In this document: one piece after another, positions 42,029-51,190 of the stretch
How the letters are laid out: each line of letters opens with the position of its first letter
Numbering within the stretch: position 1 is the first letter of the stretch
NCBI RefSeq assembly: GCF_000285495.1
Contig: NZ_HE610980.1
Coordinates: forward strand, 91,071 to 155,070
Reading direction: 5' to 3'
DNA from: Oceanobacillus massiliensis str. N'diop
Lineage (GTDB): Bacteria; Bacillota; Bacilli; Bacillales; Amphibacillaceae
DNA: 64,000 nucleotides
Translations under genes and position numbers: made by a program
Notes under the pieces: model-generated
Databases searched by the model: none
What the model saw: only the letters and a program-made list of their open reading frames with translations
What the model was told of the DNA's origin: nothing

Positions 42029-43384
42029 CTACATAACAAGCTTACTTATAATCCATGGCGCTGCATATAAAACCATAAATTGCACGCCATAATTGACTCC
42101 CCATCTATGTAAAACACCAGCAACCAAGCCAATCAGCAGCACGCCGCCAATATTAATTAAACCAGCATCCATATAGGCAAGCATTATCACTAGCGCCAGA
42201 AATACTCCAAGCAACGCTTCGTGCGGGATATACCTAAATACAAAGGAACAAATCTGCTGAGAGTATTTGACAGTCACAAAAAATGTCAGCGTAATCGCGA
42301 TGATTGCTCCAATGACAGTTGCAATCACAAAATCACTCATCGAAAGAATATGATGCAGGTTATGATCCTTTGTGAATACTGGCGGGGCATTGAATAACGC
42401 CATTGCAGGTCCTAAAGCTGTTGGGGACAATGGTGCACCGATAGCGATTAAAGGAATTAACGTGCCGGCAATATAGGTGGCATTGGTAACACCATCCATA
42501 CTGGAAATCGCCCTTGTTGCCTTTTTAATAGGATCTTTTATTCTGCTGGATAGAACTTCACCGAGAAATATCGTCATACCGGCAGGACTCATAAAGAAAG
42601 TGATTACTCCAAGTCCAGATGCGAATGCAGATGAGCCAACCTCCTTTTTATCCAGAATCTTAAAGGGATTTGGAAATCCTTTCACTGGTTTTTGCCGCTT
42701 CAACACAATATCATTGGTTGTTTTTGACGGAAGATTGCTGCGGATTTCACCATTCAGCAATTCGAGCAGTTTCAAAATAATTGGCCCTATCGTAATCCCA
42801 AGGAAAAAGGACGTAAACACAGTAATATCTTCCGGAACAGCCCCGATTCCCCAATATAAATGGCGCAATCCCTGAATAAGCAGGGCAAACGGCACAATTG
42901 AGATTAATGAAAGCCACTTATTTTTTGTCATCAGGGCCAGGAAAATGGCACCGCCAAAAAATATCTGACTGGAATATTGGGCTATGGTATCTCCAAAAGG
43001 GGCAAGTAAGTTAGCAAGAATTAAACTAAATGGCACTGCAACAATCGTCCCTATTACAGACCCTGATGCCATTTTCCGAATACTTACATCAGGCAGGCCC
43101 TTATTCTTAAGTACCATGGCATGTTCAACCATCGGCGCAGATAGCACACCACCCGGTATACCAGCTATTGCAACCGGTATCGAATCCGTCAGTTTTTTGG
43201 CAACAATGGCCGATATAAAAAATGCCAGTACCGATATGGGCTGCATACCGGATAATACCAAAATCAGTGTGACCGGCATTAATACTGCTGTTTCATCCGT
43301 CCCGGGTGCAATACCAATAATGGTATATAATACCGCTCCAAATACAGAAACTGTTATCAATTCCAAAATCAATGAAATATCCAT
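42029..43384 (-). CDS. Tripartite tricarboxylate transporter TctA-family permease
   Basis: 451 residues from ATG at 43384 (GAGGAG upstream; longer frame adds seven codons). A TctA-like membrane protein with about 11-12 helices: APGTDETAVLMPVTLIL, the family signature around SIPVAIAGIPGGVLSAPMVEHAM, IAGTLIPLIAIGAPLSPTALGP and VLHRWGVNYGVQF. TctA moves dicarboxylates or tricarboxylates with TctB and an extracytoplasmic TctC; no TctC gene lies here. A small two-helix membrane gene precedes it (stop overlapping the RBS), possibly a TctB-like partner. Confidence 0.85.
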   Translation of the reverse strand: MDISLILELITVSVFGAVLYTIIGIAPGTDETAVLMPVTLILVLSGMQPISVLAFFISAIVAKKLTDSIPVAIAGIPGGVLSAPMVEHAMVLKNKGLPDVSIRKMASGSVIGTIVAVPFSLILANLLAPFGDTIAQYSSQIFFGGAIFLALMTKNKWLSLISIVPFALLIQGLRHLYWGIGAVPEDITVFTSFFLGITIGPIILKLLELLNGEIRSNLPSKTTNDIVLKRQKPVKGFPNPFKILDKKEVGSSAFASGLGVITFFMSPAGMTIFLGEVLSSRIKDPIKKATRAISSMDGVTNATYIAGTLIPLIAIGAPLSPTALGPAMALFNAPPVFTKDHNLHHILSMSDFVIATVIGAIIAITLTFFVTVKYSQQICSFVFRYIPHEALLGVFLALVIMLAYMDAGLINIGGVLLIGLVAGVLHRWGVNYGVQFMVLYAAPWIISKLVM

Positions 43385-43385
43385 C

Positions 43386-43646
43386 TTATTTCTCCTCATC
43401 CTCAAATCTAAGCGTACGTTTCGGTTTTATAATAATACTGCTGATTATAAAACCGACGATAACCCCAACCAGGCCATATAAAAGCGGTTTTTGCGGTTCA
43501 TCTGGAGCAATCAAATATCCTCCCATTGTTGTTGCTGTGCAAATGAACAAACTAAGCAGTAAATCCTTAATATTGATAACGTCTTCCCATACTTCAATAT
43601 TATTAGCTTGTTTCACAAGTCTCTTCTCTGTTTTTTTATCTGTCAT
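43386..43646 (-). CDS. Small two-helix membrane protein before TctA-like gene
   Basis: 86 residues. Polar N-terminus (TDKKTEKRLVKQANNIEVWEDV), then two hydrophobic segments (about 27-47 and 55-72) and a basic end. Position before the TctA-like gene, one base away, suggests a transporter partner in place of TctB (inference). RBS GAGGAG lies before the ATG. The 117-base gap to the right on the divergent side holds both promoters. Confidence 0.7.
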   Translation of the reverse strand: MTDKKTEKRLVKQANNIEVWEDVINIKDLLLSLFICTATTMGGYLIAPDEPQKPLLYGLVGVIVGFIISSIIIKPKRTLRFEDEEK

Positions 43647-43805
43647 GACATGACTCCTCGCTATAATTCATCAAATAAACAACGGTAAAATTATAACGTT
43701 TTTTAATATGAAGAGCAAAACGGAAACAAAGTTGTCCTTTTCTAACGAATAACTTATTGGTTTTTGCAAAAAATATCGTTGACCCATTATAAGGAGGCTA
43801 TCCCA

Positions 43806-44420
43806 TTGCATAACCAACAGCAAAACCATAATCTGCAAGGTTCTTCACAAATACCCGCTTCCGTAAGTCACGGCGGTCATGAGATGTTTGATGCTCACGA
43901 AGCGATTTCAGGTCTTGCAGGCTGTCTGGAACAGTCATTACTTTATGAGCAGCATATTCAGGATCCTGAATTAAAAGCAATACTCCAGAAACAGAAGACA
44001 TATCTGACCCAAACCTATAACACCATTGTTTCGGTGTTACAAACAGGTCAAGAGCCTAACATTAAAACACAAACCTACAATATGCCGGAAAGCAATAACG
44101 TACTTTACGGCATGAAGCCAACTCAGCCAAAGGTACCGGTCCAATCTTCTTCTGAACTGAATGATCAATGTATTTCCAAGTTTATGATGGGCAATTTAAA
44201 ATCATCTGCCTCCATATTTACGATGTCTGCATTGGAAATGACCAACCCAGTTATGAGAAGAGTGTTTGCAGATAGTGTCCCGAACATCATTGAAATGGCC
44301 TATGAAGTATTTCTATATCAAAATAAACACCAGTATTATCAGGTTCCACAATTAAAGGAAGAGGATATGCAAATTTATATGAACAGCTTTTCGCATGTTC
44401 AAAATACCATGCCCCACTAG
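43806..44420 (+). CDS. Spore coat protein, CotF family
   Basis: 204 residues, hydrophilic, alpha-helical. Marks of the CotF family: HGGHEMFDAHEAISGLAGCLEQ near the N-terminus, LLYEQHIQDPELKAILQKQ, and the long polar middle with EAAN-type helices (SALEMTNPVMRRVFADS). TTG start at 43806 with AAGGAGG eight bases upstream; the longer frame has no RBS. Expected in the outer coat after sigma-K expression (family knowledge). A strong terminator follows. Confidence 0.85.
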   Translation: MHNQQQNHNLQGSSQIPASVSHGGHEMFDAHEAISGLAGCLEQSLLYEQHIQDPELKAILQKQKTYLTQTYNTIVSVLQTGQEPNIKTQTYNMPESNNVLYGMKPTQPKVPVQSSSELNDQCISKFMMGNLKSSASIFTMSALEMTNPVMRRVFADSVPNIIEMAYEVFLYQNKHQYYQVPQLKEEDMQIYMNSFSHVQNTMPH

Positions 44421-44426
44421 TCAATG

Positions 44427-44454
44427 AAGGGCTCTCATATGAGAGCCCTTTTTT
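44427..44454 (+). terminator. Terminator after CotF-like gene
   Basis: AAGGGCTCTCATATGAGAGC, a palindromic stem of 11 bases, then CCCTTTTTT. Confidence 0.85.
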
Positions 44455-44569
44455 CATATTCGCTTAAGTCACTCAAGCGTCCTTTTTCATGCTGGACTAG
44501 CTCAGTATATGAAACCTTATGGAAATATCCAACGTATTAAGATTATGAAACAGGAAGGGATGTTGTTGA

Positions 44570-45364
44570 ATGAATAATCATGAAATTGATTTCAAACTGT
44601 ATGGGGATGACATGCAATTTGTAGAGGTAGAACTCGATCCCCAGGAAACCGTTATTGCCGAAGCGGGAAGCCTGATGATGATGGACGATCAAATTCGTAT
44701 GCAAACAATCTTCGGGGACGGCACAGACAATCAAAGCGGATTGATGGGGAAATTAATCGGCGCCGGAAAACGAGTCATAACAGGGGAAAGTCTGTTTATG
44801 ACTACCTTCACGAATGAGGGATCAGGCAAAAAACATGTTTCTTTTGCCTCTCCCTATCCAGGCAAAATAATTCCGATGGATTTAAGCGAAATTAACGGGA
44901 AGCTGATTTGTCAGAAAGATGCTTTCCTTGCTGCTGCAAAAGGAGTAGCTGTCGGAATCGAATTCCAGAAAAAAATCGGAACCGGATTTTTTGGCGGCGA
45001 AGGGTTCATCATGCAAAAGCTGGAAGGAGATGGAATGGCCTTTATTCATGCAGGTGGGACCATGCAAAAAAAAGTTTTGGAACCAGGTGAAGTGCTAAAA
45101 GTGGATACGGGTTGTTTGGTCGCAATGACAGCTTCTGTCGATTACAATATCGAATATATTGGAGGAGTCAAAACGGCTCTATTTGGCGGAGAAGGGCTTT
45201 TCTTCGCAACCTTGCGCGGACCAGGTACAGTATGGATCCAATCTCTCCCATTCAGCAGACTGGCAAGCCGGATATTTGCTGCTGCGCCGGAGCGAGGTGG
45301 TTCCAAAGGTGAAGGAAGTGTAGCTGGAGGATTATTCGATTTACTGGGCGGAGACCGGAAATAA
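44570..45364 (+). CDS. AIM24-family protein (TIGR00266 type)
   Basis: 264 residues, double beta-sandwich/TNF-like repeats of the AIM24 fold: EVELDPQETVIAEAGSLMM, DLSEINGKLICQKDAFLAA, GFFGGEGFIMQKLEGDG and LFGGEGLFFATLRGPGTVW. The tail is Gly/Ser-rich. The function of bacterial members is unknown. RBS GGAAGGG precedes the ATG. The yfhD gene follows 72 bases later with its own promoter. Confidence 0.88.
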   Translation: MNNHEIDFKLYGDDMQFVEVELDPQETVIAEAGSLMMMDDQIRMQTIFGDGTDNQSGLMGKLIGAGKRVITGESLFMTTFTNEGSGKKHVSFASPYPGKIIPMDLSEINGKLICQKDAFLAAAKGVAVGIEFQKKIGTGFFGGEGFIMQKLEGDGMAFIHAGGTMQKKVLEPGEVLKVDTGCLVAMTASVDYNIEYIGGVKTALFGGEGLFFATLRGPGTVWIQSLPFSRLASRIFAAAPERGGSKGEGSVAGGLFDLLGGDRK

Positions 45365-45373
45365 TAATTTACA

Positions 45374-45403
45374 TGCAATAATGCTTACGATCTGTACATA
45401 CTA
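45374..45403 (+). promoter_or_regulatory. Forespore-type (sigma-G/F) promoter of yfhD
   Basis: TGCAAT, 17-base spacer, CATACTA. The -10 fits CATNNTA exactly; YfhD-type genes are expressed in the forespore in B. subtilis. Confidence 0.6.
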
Positions 45404-45436
45404 ATCCTTGTAACACTTTTAAACGAGGTGAAAAAC

Positions 45437-45607
45437 ATGGGCAGAGATGAGCATCATCATAAGAAGAACAATTTTCTGGCACAAACGCCAAAAAACCAAA
45501 AGAGCGATGGAATTGATATCGAGTTTTCAGAGGAATTTGCGGATGCTGAAGACAAAGAGGCACAGGCCAGAAGCAGGGCCGCAGATAAGCGGGCACATGA
45601 AAAATAA
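45437..45607 (+). CDS. yfhD: YfhD-family small spore protein (56 aa)
   Basis: 56 residues, too short for many ORF finders. MGRDEHHHKKNNF at the start and DGIDIEFSEEFADAEDKEAQ, then AADKRAHEK at the end match the YfhD pattern. Very hydrophilic, no membrane segment. RBS GAGGTG precedes the ATG by six bases. Function is unknown; family members are forespore-expressed in Bacillus. A short hairpin with T5 follows. Confidence 0.85.
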   Translation: MGRDEHHHKKNNFLAQTPKNQKSDGIDIEFSEEFADAEDKEAQARSRAADKRAHEK

Positions 45608-45620
45608 CACTATTATTAAA

Positions 45621-45650
45621 GCGATTCATTCATACGGATGAATCGTTTTT
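45621..45650 (+). terminator. Terminator after yfhD
   Basis: GCGATTCAT / ATGAATCGT stem with T5 after it. Confidence 0.72.
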
Positions 45651-45767
45651 ATTGTTTGTTAACTCATTTTATCGGAACGCACCTTTGATGCTACAGGCAT
45701 ATTTTTATTGGTATATTCATTTAGATTGTTGTACATTGAAGATAACCTAAAGCGAGGTGAATCCTAG

Positions 45768-46211
45768 ATGACCAAGAAAAATGTTGATGATTTTCTAACG
45801 GAGGGATTATACGGTACACGGCTGCCAAAGGAGAACGAACGTATCCAATTTCTTGGCACACTAAGAGAGAGGATTGTTCTTGCACTTACTGTTGGGCAAG
45901 TCATGTCCGATTCCGGCATCAAAAAGCTGGAACAAGCAATTAAAGAAAATCCTGAAGCGAAGCTGCTTATTAACGGACATGTGCCCTATCGTTTTCTTAA
46001 AGAGGAAAAATCGTTAGCAGCAAAATATAACATCCCGTATACAGCCATCACCAACAACGAAAAAGATACTGACATTGGTGCTGTCCTCACCTATGACTAT
46101 GCGATTGATAAAGAAAATATATATATCGATGAAGAACAATTAAACGAGGAAAACGAAACGATAGAGAAAAAAACATTTATAGATAAGGTTAAAAAATGGT
46201 TCGGGTCATAA
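45768..46211 (+). CDS. yueI: YueI-family protein (DUF1694)
   Basis: 147 residues. Starts TKKNVDDFLTEGLYGTRLPKENE and contains TLRERIVLALTVGQVM and NGHVPYRFLKEEKSLAAKYNIPYT, the DUF1694 core that resembles ribosomal L7Ae-like folds. Charged C-terminal tail. No function known. RBS GAGGTG eleven bases before ATG. Confidence 0.88.
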   Translation: MTKKNVDDFLTEGLYGTRLPKENERIQFLGTLRERIVLALTVGQVMSDSGIKKLEQAIKENPEAKLLINGHVPYRFLKEEKSLAAKYNIPYTAITNNEKDTDIGAVLTYDYAIDKENIYIDEEQLNEENETIEKKTFIDKVKKWFGS

Positions 46212-46272
46212 CTTTCTTCCTTAAAAAATACAGAAATGGAACATTATTCTAATCAATGGGAGTGTGTATCGT

Positions 46273-46812
46273 TTGAAAACCTATCAACTGAATGTGGCTG
46301 GCATAACACGGGAACTGCCGCTTATCTCCATTGCCGACAACCTTAAAATAGCGAGCTTTGTTGTCTTAGGGGATACAGAATTAGTGACCGCAGCCTCTCC
46401 ATTAATTGCTGCCAAATTACCTGCAGTAGATATTATTGTAACAGCAGAAGCAAAAGGCATCCCCCTTGCTCATGAAGTTTCCAGGCAATTGGATATGAAA
46501 AATTATATTGTAGCAAGAAAGAGCATCAAGCCGTATATGATGGATCCACTCGTTCATGAAGTGCAATCCATTACTACCCAACAGAAACAGACACTTTGCT
46601 TAGATAGGAAAGATATAAACTTTATTAAGGATAAGCGGGTTGCATTGATTGATGATGTAATCAGTACAGGAGAGTCCTTAAACGCATTGGAAGAGTTAGT
46701 GGAAAAAGCTGGCGGTCAGGTTGTTGCCAAAGCAGCCATCCTTGCTGAAGGCAATGCTGCCAGCCGGGAAGACATTATTTTTTTAGAGAAACTTCCCCTT
46801 TTTACATATTAA
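46273..46812 (+). CDS. Phosphoribosyltransferase family protein
   Basis: About 179 residues of the type I PRTase fold. The PRPP loop is VALIDDVISTGESLNAL; the hood region near TAEAKGIPLAHEVSRQL and VARKSIKPYMMDPLV resembles adenine/xanthine PRTase-like proteins. May be an adenine PRTase paralogue or a PurR-like protein without the helix-turn-helix. TTG start at 46273 with GGGAG about ten bases upstream; a GTG three codons earlier is an alternative. Terminator follows. Confidence 0.8.
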   Translation: MKTYQLNVAGITRELPLISIADNLKIASFVVLGDTELVTAASPLIAAKLPAVDIIVTAEAKGIPLAHEVSRQLDMKNYIVARKSIKPYMMDPLVHEVQSITTQQKQTLCLDRKDINFIKDKRVALIDDVISTGESLNALEELVEKAGGQVVAKAAILAEGNAASREDIIFLEKLPLFTY

Positions 46813-46819
46813 TCATTTC

Positions 46820-46854
46820 ACCCTGTATGGCTCCTGCGCCTGCAGGGTTTTTTT
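46820..46854 (+). terminator. Terminator after phosphoribosyltransferase gene
   Basis: ACCCTG / CAGGGT outer stem, T7 tail. Confidence 0.68.
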
Positions 46855-46914
46855 GGCTATAAAAACGTTAATAATCGGCTATATTAATGGAATACTAAGC
46901 TTGGAGGTGTTTCT

Positions 46915-47160
46915 ATGAGTCAACCCTATTGTTGTCCCAATTGCAAGACAAACTGTTCCAGATTCAATATCATTGAGCAAGTTGCAAAACCAGTAAAGAT
47001 GGATTCCCGGACAGGCGAGGTAATCAACGAATACACTAGCGAGAACGTTGAAGTCTTCCATCAAACTTATAAAGGCCCGTCATATAAGATTCAATGTGCT
47101 TCCTGTGGTCTTGTAGAAGATGAGAATACCTTTATCAAATTCGCCGAATACAATGGTTAA
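46915..47160 (+). CDS. Small zinc-ribbon protein, unknown
   Basis: 81 residues with two Cys pairs: CCPNCKTNC near the start and CASCG near the end, spaced for one zinc ribbon. Polar middle ([18 protein letters not shown]). No membrane segment. RBS GGAGGTG before the ATG. Unknown role; could bind RNA or protein. Confidence 0.72.
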   Translation: MSQPYCCPNCKTNCSRFNIIEQVAKPVKMDSRTGEVINEYTSENVEVFHQTYKGPSYKIQCASCGLVEDENTFIKFAEYNG

Positions 47161-47223
47161 AAGACTCCACCAAGCAACACAAGACCGGAACTTTTTACCA
47201 GGCATTCGTCTTAATCGAATTCC

Positions 47224-47252
47224 TTGTGTCCCTCTGTTACACTGTAGATAAT
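47224..47252 (+). promoter_or_regulatory. Promoter of PfpI/YfkM-like gene
   Basis: TTGTGT, 17-base spacer, GATAAT, 22 bases before the start codon. Confidence 0.45.
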
Positions 47253-47273
47253 ACAAATGATGGAGGGATCTTC

Positions 47274-47807
47274 ATGAGACTGAATGATAAAAAGGTTATG
47301 GCACTTGTAGAAAATGACTTCGAAGATCTGGAGCTATGGTATCCAATCTTACGTCTTCAGGAAGAAGGCGCACAAGTTGATTTAGTTGGCCATGAGGCAA
47401 ACAAGACTTATATCGGTAAATACGGGGTGCCTGCCGAATCGGCATATGCATTTTCTGAAATTAACTCAAAAGATTATGATGCCATTCTTGTCCCTGGCGG
47501 ATGGGCACCCGATAAATTAAGAAGATACCCGGAAGTATTGCAATTTGTCCGTGAAATGGATGAAGCTAAGAAACCGATCGGACAAATCTGCCATGCAGGC
47601 TGGGTGCTAATATCTGCAGATATCCTGCAAGGGAAAAAGGTGACAAGCACACCTGGAATAAAAGACGATATGGCAAATGCCGGTGCAGAATGGCTGAATG
47701 AGGCTGTTGTAACGGATGGCCATATCATCTCCAGCCGTCGCCCACCTGACCTCCCTCCTTATATGAAGGCTTTCACTGACAGGCTAGCCAATCAGGAAAG
47801 CAAATAA
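47274..47807 (+). CDS. PfpI-family class I GATase-like stress protein (YfkM-like)
   Basis: 177 residues of the DJ-1/PfpI fold. Nucleophile elbow Cys in GQICHAGWVL, preceding VPGGWAPDKLRR, and the Glu in LVENDFEDLELWYP (the E-C pair of the family). General-stress members (B. subtilis YfkM) handle protein or aldehyde damage, perhaps deglycation. ATG at 47274 with GGAGG seven bases upstream; the longer frame is untenable. The next gene starts 14 bases later. Confidence 0.9.
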   Translation: MRLNDKKVMALVENDFEDLELWYPILRLQEEGAQVDLVGHEANKTYIGKYGVPAESAYAFSEINSKDYDAILVPGGWAPDKLRRYPEVLQFVREMDEAKKPIGQICHAGWVLISADILQGKKVTSTPGIKDDMANAGAEWLNEAVVTDGHIISSRRPPDLPPYMKAFTDRLANQESK

Positions 47808-47821
47808 GGGAGGTTAAGAGG

Positions 47822-48952
47822 ATGAAAATTGTATCGATAGAACCAACGCCAAGTCCCCATTCTATGAAAATCAACGTAAATGAGGTTTTGCCTTCCGGTG
47901 AGAATTATAATTACAATGAGAAAGATAATCTCGAGAGTGCACCAGAGTATGTAAAACGGCTGTTTGCAATCGAAGGAGTTAAAAACCTTTACAGGGTCGT
48001 CGATTTTATTGCCTTGGCACGCAACCCAAAGATTCCCTGGGAAGAACTCTTGCCTAAGGTACGGGCCGTTTTGGGAACGGAAGAGGAAACGGAAGACCAC
48101 ACGGCTGAACTTAACCAGAAACCGGAAGAACATTTTGGCGAGGTAAACGTACTGATCCAGATGTTTAAAGGAATACCAATGCAGGTCAAATTGGAAGATG
48201 GGACCGAAGAAAAGCGTTTCGGCCTCCCGGAAATGTTTACACAAGCAGTAGTGGAAGCTTCCCCCTCCTCTCCTAATGTCATTATGGACAGGAAATGGGT
48301 TGAGCAGCACCCCCGCTATGGTTCCATGGAAGAAATCGGTTCTGAAGTGGTGGAGGAACTGACAGCAAGCTATGATTCAGATCGGCTGAGTAAATTAGTA
48401 AAGCAAGCCTTTACAGAAAATCAGACAGAGTCTGCTCCAGCTGAAAAGAAAAGCATGTCTCTTTCAACACTGGATCAACCTGATTGGAAGACACGCTACG
48501 CAGCGCTCGATCAATTAGATCCATCTTTCGAAGACCTGCCATTACTGGATAAGGCTTTAGATGATGATAAGGCATCCATCAGAAGACTGGCAACAGCTTA
48601 CCTAGGGATGATTGAAGAACCTGAAGTGCTCCCTCTTCTCTATAAGGCATTAGGTGACAAGGCCGTCAATGTCAGAAGAACTGCAGGAGATTGCATTTCC
48701 GATCTTGGCTTTAAAGAGGCGATGCCTGAAATGATTAAATCGCTCACTGATTCCAGCCGGATTGTACGTTGGCGTGCTGCCATGTTTTTATACGAACTTG
48801 GAGATGAATCTGCCATTCCTGCATTGGAAGCGGCAGCCGATGATCCTGAATTTGAGGTTCGCATGCAAATTAAACTGGCTCTTGAACGCATTAAAGGCGG
48901 CGAAGAAGCCAAAGGCTCCGTTTGGCATCAGATGACCCAGGCAACGAACTAA
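47822..48952 (+). CDS. Conserved virulence factor C-like protein (YpgR/CvfC)
   Basis: 376 residues. N-terminal NifU/Nfu-N-like scaffold domain (about 1-90: MKIVSIEPTPSPHSMKINVN ... VKRLFAIEGVKNLYRVVDFI), a linker, then HEAT-like alpha repeats from about 215 (WKTRYAALDQLDPSFEDLP, RRLATAYLGMIEEP, RRTAGDCISDLGF, RWRAAMFLYELGDE). No Cys cluster that would bind an Fe-S cluster is obvious, so this is a family-based call. Named in S. aureus for virulence; role in Bacillus is unknown. RBS GGGAGG. Likely in one transcript with the PfpI-type gene. Confidence 0.85.
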   Translation: MKIVSIEPTPSPHSMKINVNEVLPSGENYNYNEKDNLESAPEYVKRLFAIEGVKNLYRVVDFIALARNPKIPWEELLPKVRAVLGTEEETEDHTAELNQKPEEHFGEVNVLIQMFKGIPMQVKLEDGTEEKRFGLPEMFTQAVVEASPSSPNVIMDRKWVEQHPRYGSMEEIGSEVVEELTASYDSDRLSKLVKQAFTENQTESAPAEKKSMSLSTLDQPDWKTRYAALDQLDPSFEDLPLLDKALDDDKASIRRLATAYLGMIEEPEVLPLLYKALGDKAVNVRRTAGDCISDLGFKEAMPEMIKSLTDSSRIVRWRAAMFLYELGDESAIPALEAAADDPEFEVRMQIKLALERIKGGEEAKGSVWHQMTQATN

Positions 48953-49125
48953 GCCGGAATGGAATCCGTCCAGCTTTTTATAATACTTTCTTGCTTCAGA
49001 ACATAAGCTGATTGGAGTAGTCGCTCCCATCAGCTTTCTTGTTTTAATCCTTATTTAAGAAGAAAGTGTCGGCATTTCAGCAGCAAACGAACCCTGTTCT
49101 TTTAACGTATTTGCAAAATCCTTTC

Positions 49126-49154
49126 TTTACACAAAGAAACCGTTTTCATATAAT
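49126..49154 (+). promoter_or_regulatory. Promoter of acetoacetate-CoA ligase gene with cre-like site
   Basis: TTTACA, 17-base spacer, TATAAT. The spacer contains AGAAACCGTTTTCA (49135-49148), near the CcpA cre consensus TGAAANCGNTTNCA with few mismatches. Confidence 0.6.
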
Positions 49155-49192
49155 AGTAGCAATAGTTCAAATATGTTTAGGAGGATACTGTC

Positions 49193-51175
49193 ATGCAGGT
49201 CAAAGAAGGTACGTTATTATGGCAACCTGATGAGATACAAAAAAAGCAAACCAACATATTCGCTTTTATGGATTGGCTAAGGGATACAAAAGGCCTTCAC
49301 TTTGAAGACTATCATTCATTATGGCAGTGGTCTGTCGATCACATAGAAGCCTTCTGGGAATCACAGTGGGAATACTTTGGAATCAAATCAGCTAAACCCT
49401 ATCAAACTATCTTAAGCTCCCATGAAATGCCAGGAGCACAATGGTTTTCAGAGGCAACGGTCAATTACACGGAGCATATATTCAAAAATAGAGATAAGCG
49501 GAAATTAGCCATTATTCATGCGTCTGAGATCCGGGGCAAAGCCGAGGTAACATGGGGTCAATTGTATAGAGACACATCCGCCATGCAGCAGACGCTCCTG
49601 AAAATGGGGGTAGAAAAAGGAGACAGGGTGGTTGCCTATCTACCAAATATCTACGAAACAACCATTGCTTTTCTGGCAACGGCAAGTCTTGGGGCAATCT
49701 GGTCCAGTGCATCTCCGGACTTCGGCACACAAAGTGTGATTGATCGATTCAAGCAGATTCAGCCAAAGGTCATGATTACGATCGATGGCTATCGTTACGG
49801 CGGCAGAAACTTTGACCGATTGGAGGTTGTCTCTGATATTCAATCGGCACTGCCTACACTGAAAGCCACGATTGCAATCCCTTATTTAAACCAGCACGCA
49901 GATTTTAGCAGGCTGAAAAACGCAATATCCTGGTCAGATGCCTTAACAATGGATGATACGAAACCGTTAACCTATGTACACGTACCTTTTAATGATCCAA
50001 TTTGGGTACTTTACTCATCAGGCACAACCGGCAAACCGAAACCAATCGTCCAAAGCCAAGGCGGGATTTTACTGGAGCATTTAAAGGCACTGACTTTCCA
50101 TATGGATCTAGGAGAGAATACCCGATTCTTCTGGTATACAACGACCGGATGGATGATGTGGAATTTCCTCATAGGCGGTTTATTGACAGGAAGCACGATT
50201 ATTTTATATGACGGAAACCCTGCTTATCCAGACAAAAATTTCCTTTGGCAATTTGCAGAACAGACGAAGATGACTTCCTTTGGAACAAGCGCAAGCTACT
50301 TGACTGCATGCATGAAGGATCAAATAGAGCCTGGGAGAGAGTTCAACCTGGAACATTTAACCAACATTAGCTCTACCGGATCGCCACTTCCTCCAGAGGC
50401 ATTCCAATGGTGCTGTAACCATGTAAAAACAGATATCTGGATTGCATCTGCAAGTGGCGGAACGGATGTCTGTACGGCCTTTATCCTTGGATCGCCAATA
50501 TTGCCAGTCTATGCAGGTGAATTACAATGCATGGGACTTGGGGCAAAGATAGAGAGCTTTAATAATCAAGGTCTGCCGGAAATAGGAGAGATTGGGGAGC
50601 TTGTCCTGACAGAACCCTTCCCAACAATGCCCATCTTTTTTTGGAATGATAAAGATGGCACCCGCCTGCAGGAAAGCTATTTCGATACTTTTCCTGGTAT
50701 TTGGTGCCACGGGGATTACTTAAAAATAACGGAACGGAATACAGCTGTTATCTATGGACGTTCAGATGCAACAATAAATCGTGGCGGAATCCGCATCGGC
50801 ACAAGCGAAATCTATCGCGCAGTCGATCGGGTGAATGAAGTGGAAGACAGCTTGATTGTTGATATCCCTGATGAAGGCGGCCAATCCCGCACACCTTTAT
50901 TTGTTGTCATGAAAGAGGGCGTGACGTTAACAGAAGAAATTGCCGGGTCCATCAAGAAACAAATCCGTACCCAGTGTTCTCCCCGTCACGTACCGACTGC
51001 CATTCACGAGGTTAAGGAACTGCCAAAAACACTGAATGGGAAAAAGCTGGAAGTACCGATTAAAAAGATACTGATGGGAATGGACGCAGAAAAAGTCGTA
51101 AACATAGGATCTCTCAGCAATAAAAGAGCCTTGGATTACTTTGTAGCATTCTCAAAGGCTAATCAGAATGGATAA
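49193..51175 (+). CDS. Acetoacetate--CoA ligase
   Basis: ANL-superfamily enzyme (EC 6.2.1.16) that activates acetoacetate with ATP and CoA. 660 residues, right for the family; the long N-terminal domain WQPDEIQKKQTNIFAFMDWL and WFSEATVNYTEHIF distinguishes it from acetyl-CoA synthetase. Motifs: WVLYSSGTTGKPKP (P-loop-like), GTDVCTAFILG, YGRSDATINRGGIRIG (A8), and the catalytic Lys region LNGKKLEVPIKK. A cre-like site in the promoter would fit use of ketone bodies when sugar is absent. RBS AGGAGG; single gene. Confidence 0.93.
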   Translation: MQVKEGTLLWQPDEIQKKQTNIFAFMDWLRDTKGLHFEDYHSLWQWSVDHIEAFWESQWEYFGIKSAKPYQTILSSHEMPGAQWFSEATVNYTEHIFKNRDKRKLAIIHASEIRGKAEVTWGQLYRDTSAMQQTLLKMGVEKGDRVVAYLPNIYETTIAFLATASLGAIWSSASPDFGTQSVIDRFKQIQPKVMITIDGYRYGGRNFDRLEVVSDIQSALPTLKATIAIPYLNQHADFSRLKNAISWSDALTMDDTKPLTYVHVPFNDPIWVLYSSGTTGKPKPIVQSQGGILLEHLKALTFHMDLGENTRFFWYTTTGWMMWNFLIGGLLTGSTIILYDGNPAYPDKNFLWQFAEQTKMTSFGTSASYLTACMKDQIEPGREFNLEHLTNISSTGSPLPPEAFQWCCNHVKTDIWIASASGGTDVCTAFILGSPILPVYAGELQCMGLGAKIESFNNQGLPEIGEIGELVLTEPFPTMPIFFWNDKDGTRLQESYFDTFPGIWCHGDYLKITERNTAVIYGRSDATINRGGIRIGTSEIYRAVDRVNEVEDSLIVDIPDEGGQSRTPLFVVMKEGVTLTEEIAGSIKKQIRTQCSPRHVPTAIHEVKELPKTLNGKKLEVPIKKILMGMDAEKVVNIGSLSNKRALDYFVAFSKANQNG

Positions 51176-51190
51176 TTTTCCATATAGTAA

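Noticed and set aside
49193-51175. Acetyl-CoA synthetase
   Set aside because: The N-terminal domain and overall layout match acetoacetate-CoA ligase better than AcsA/Acs.
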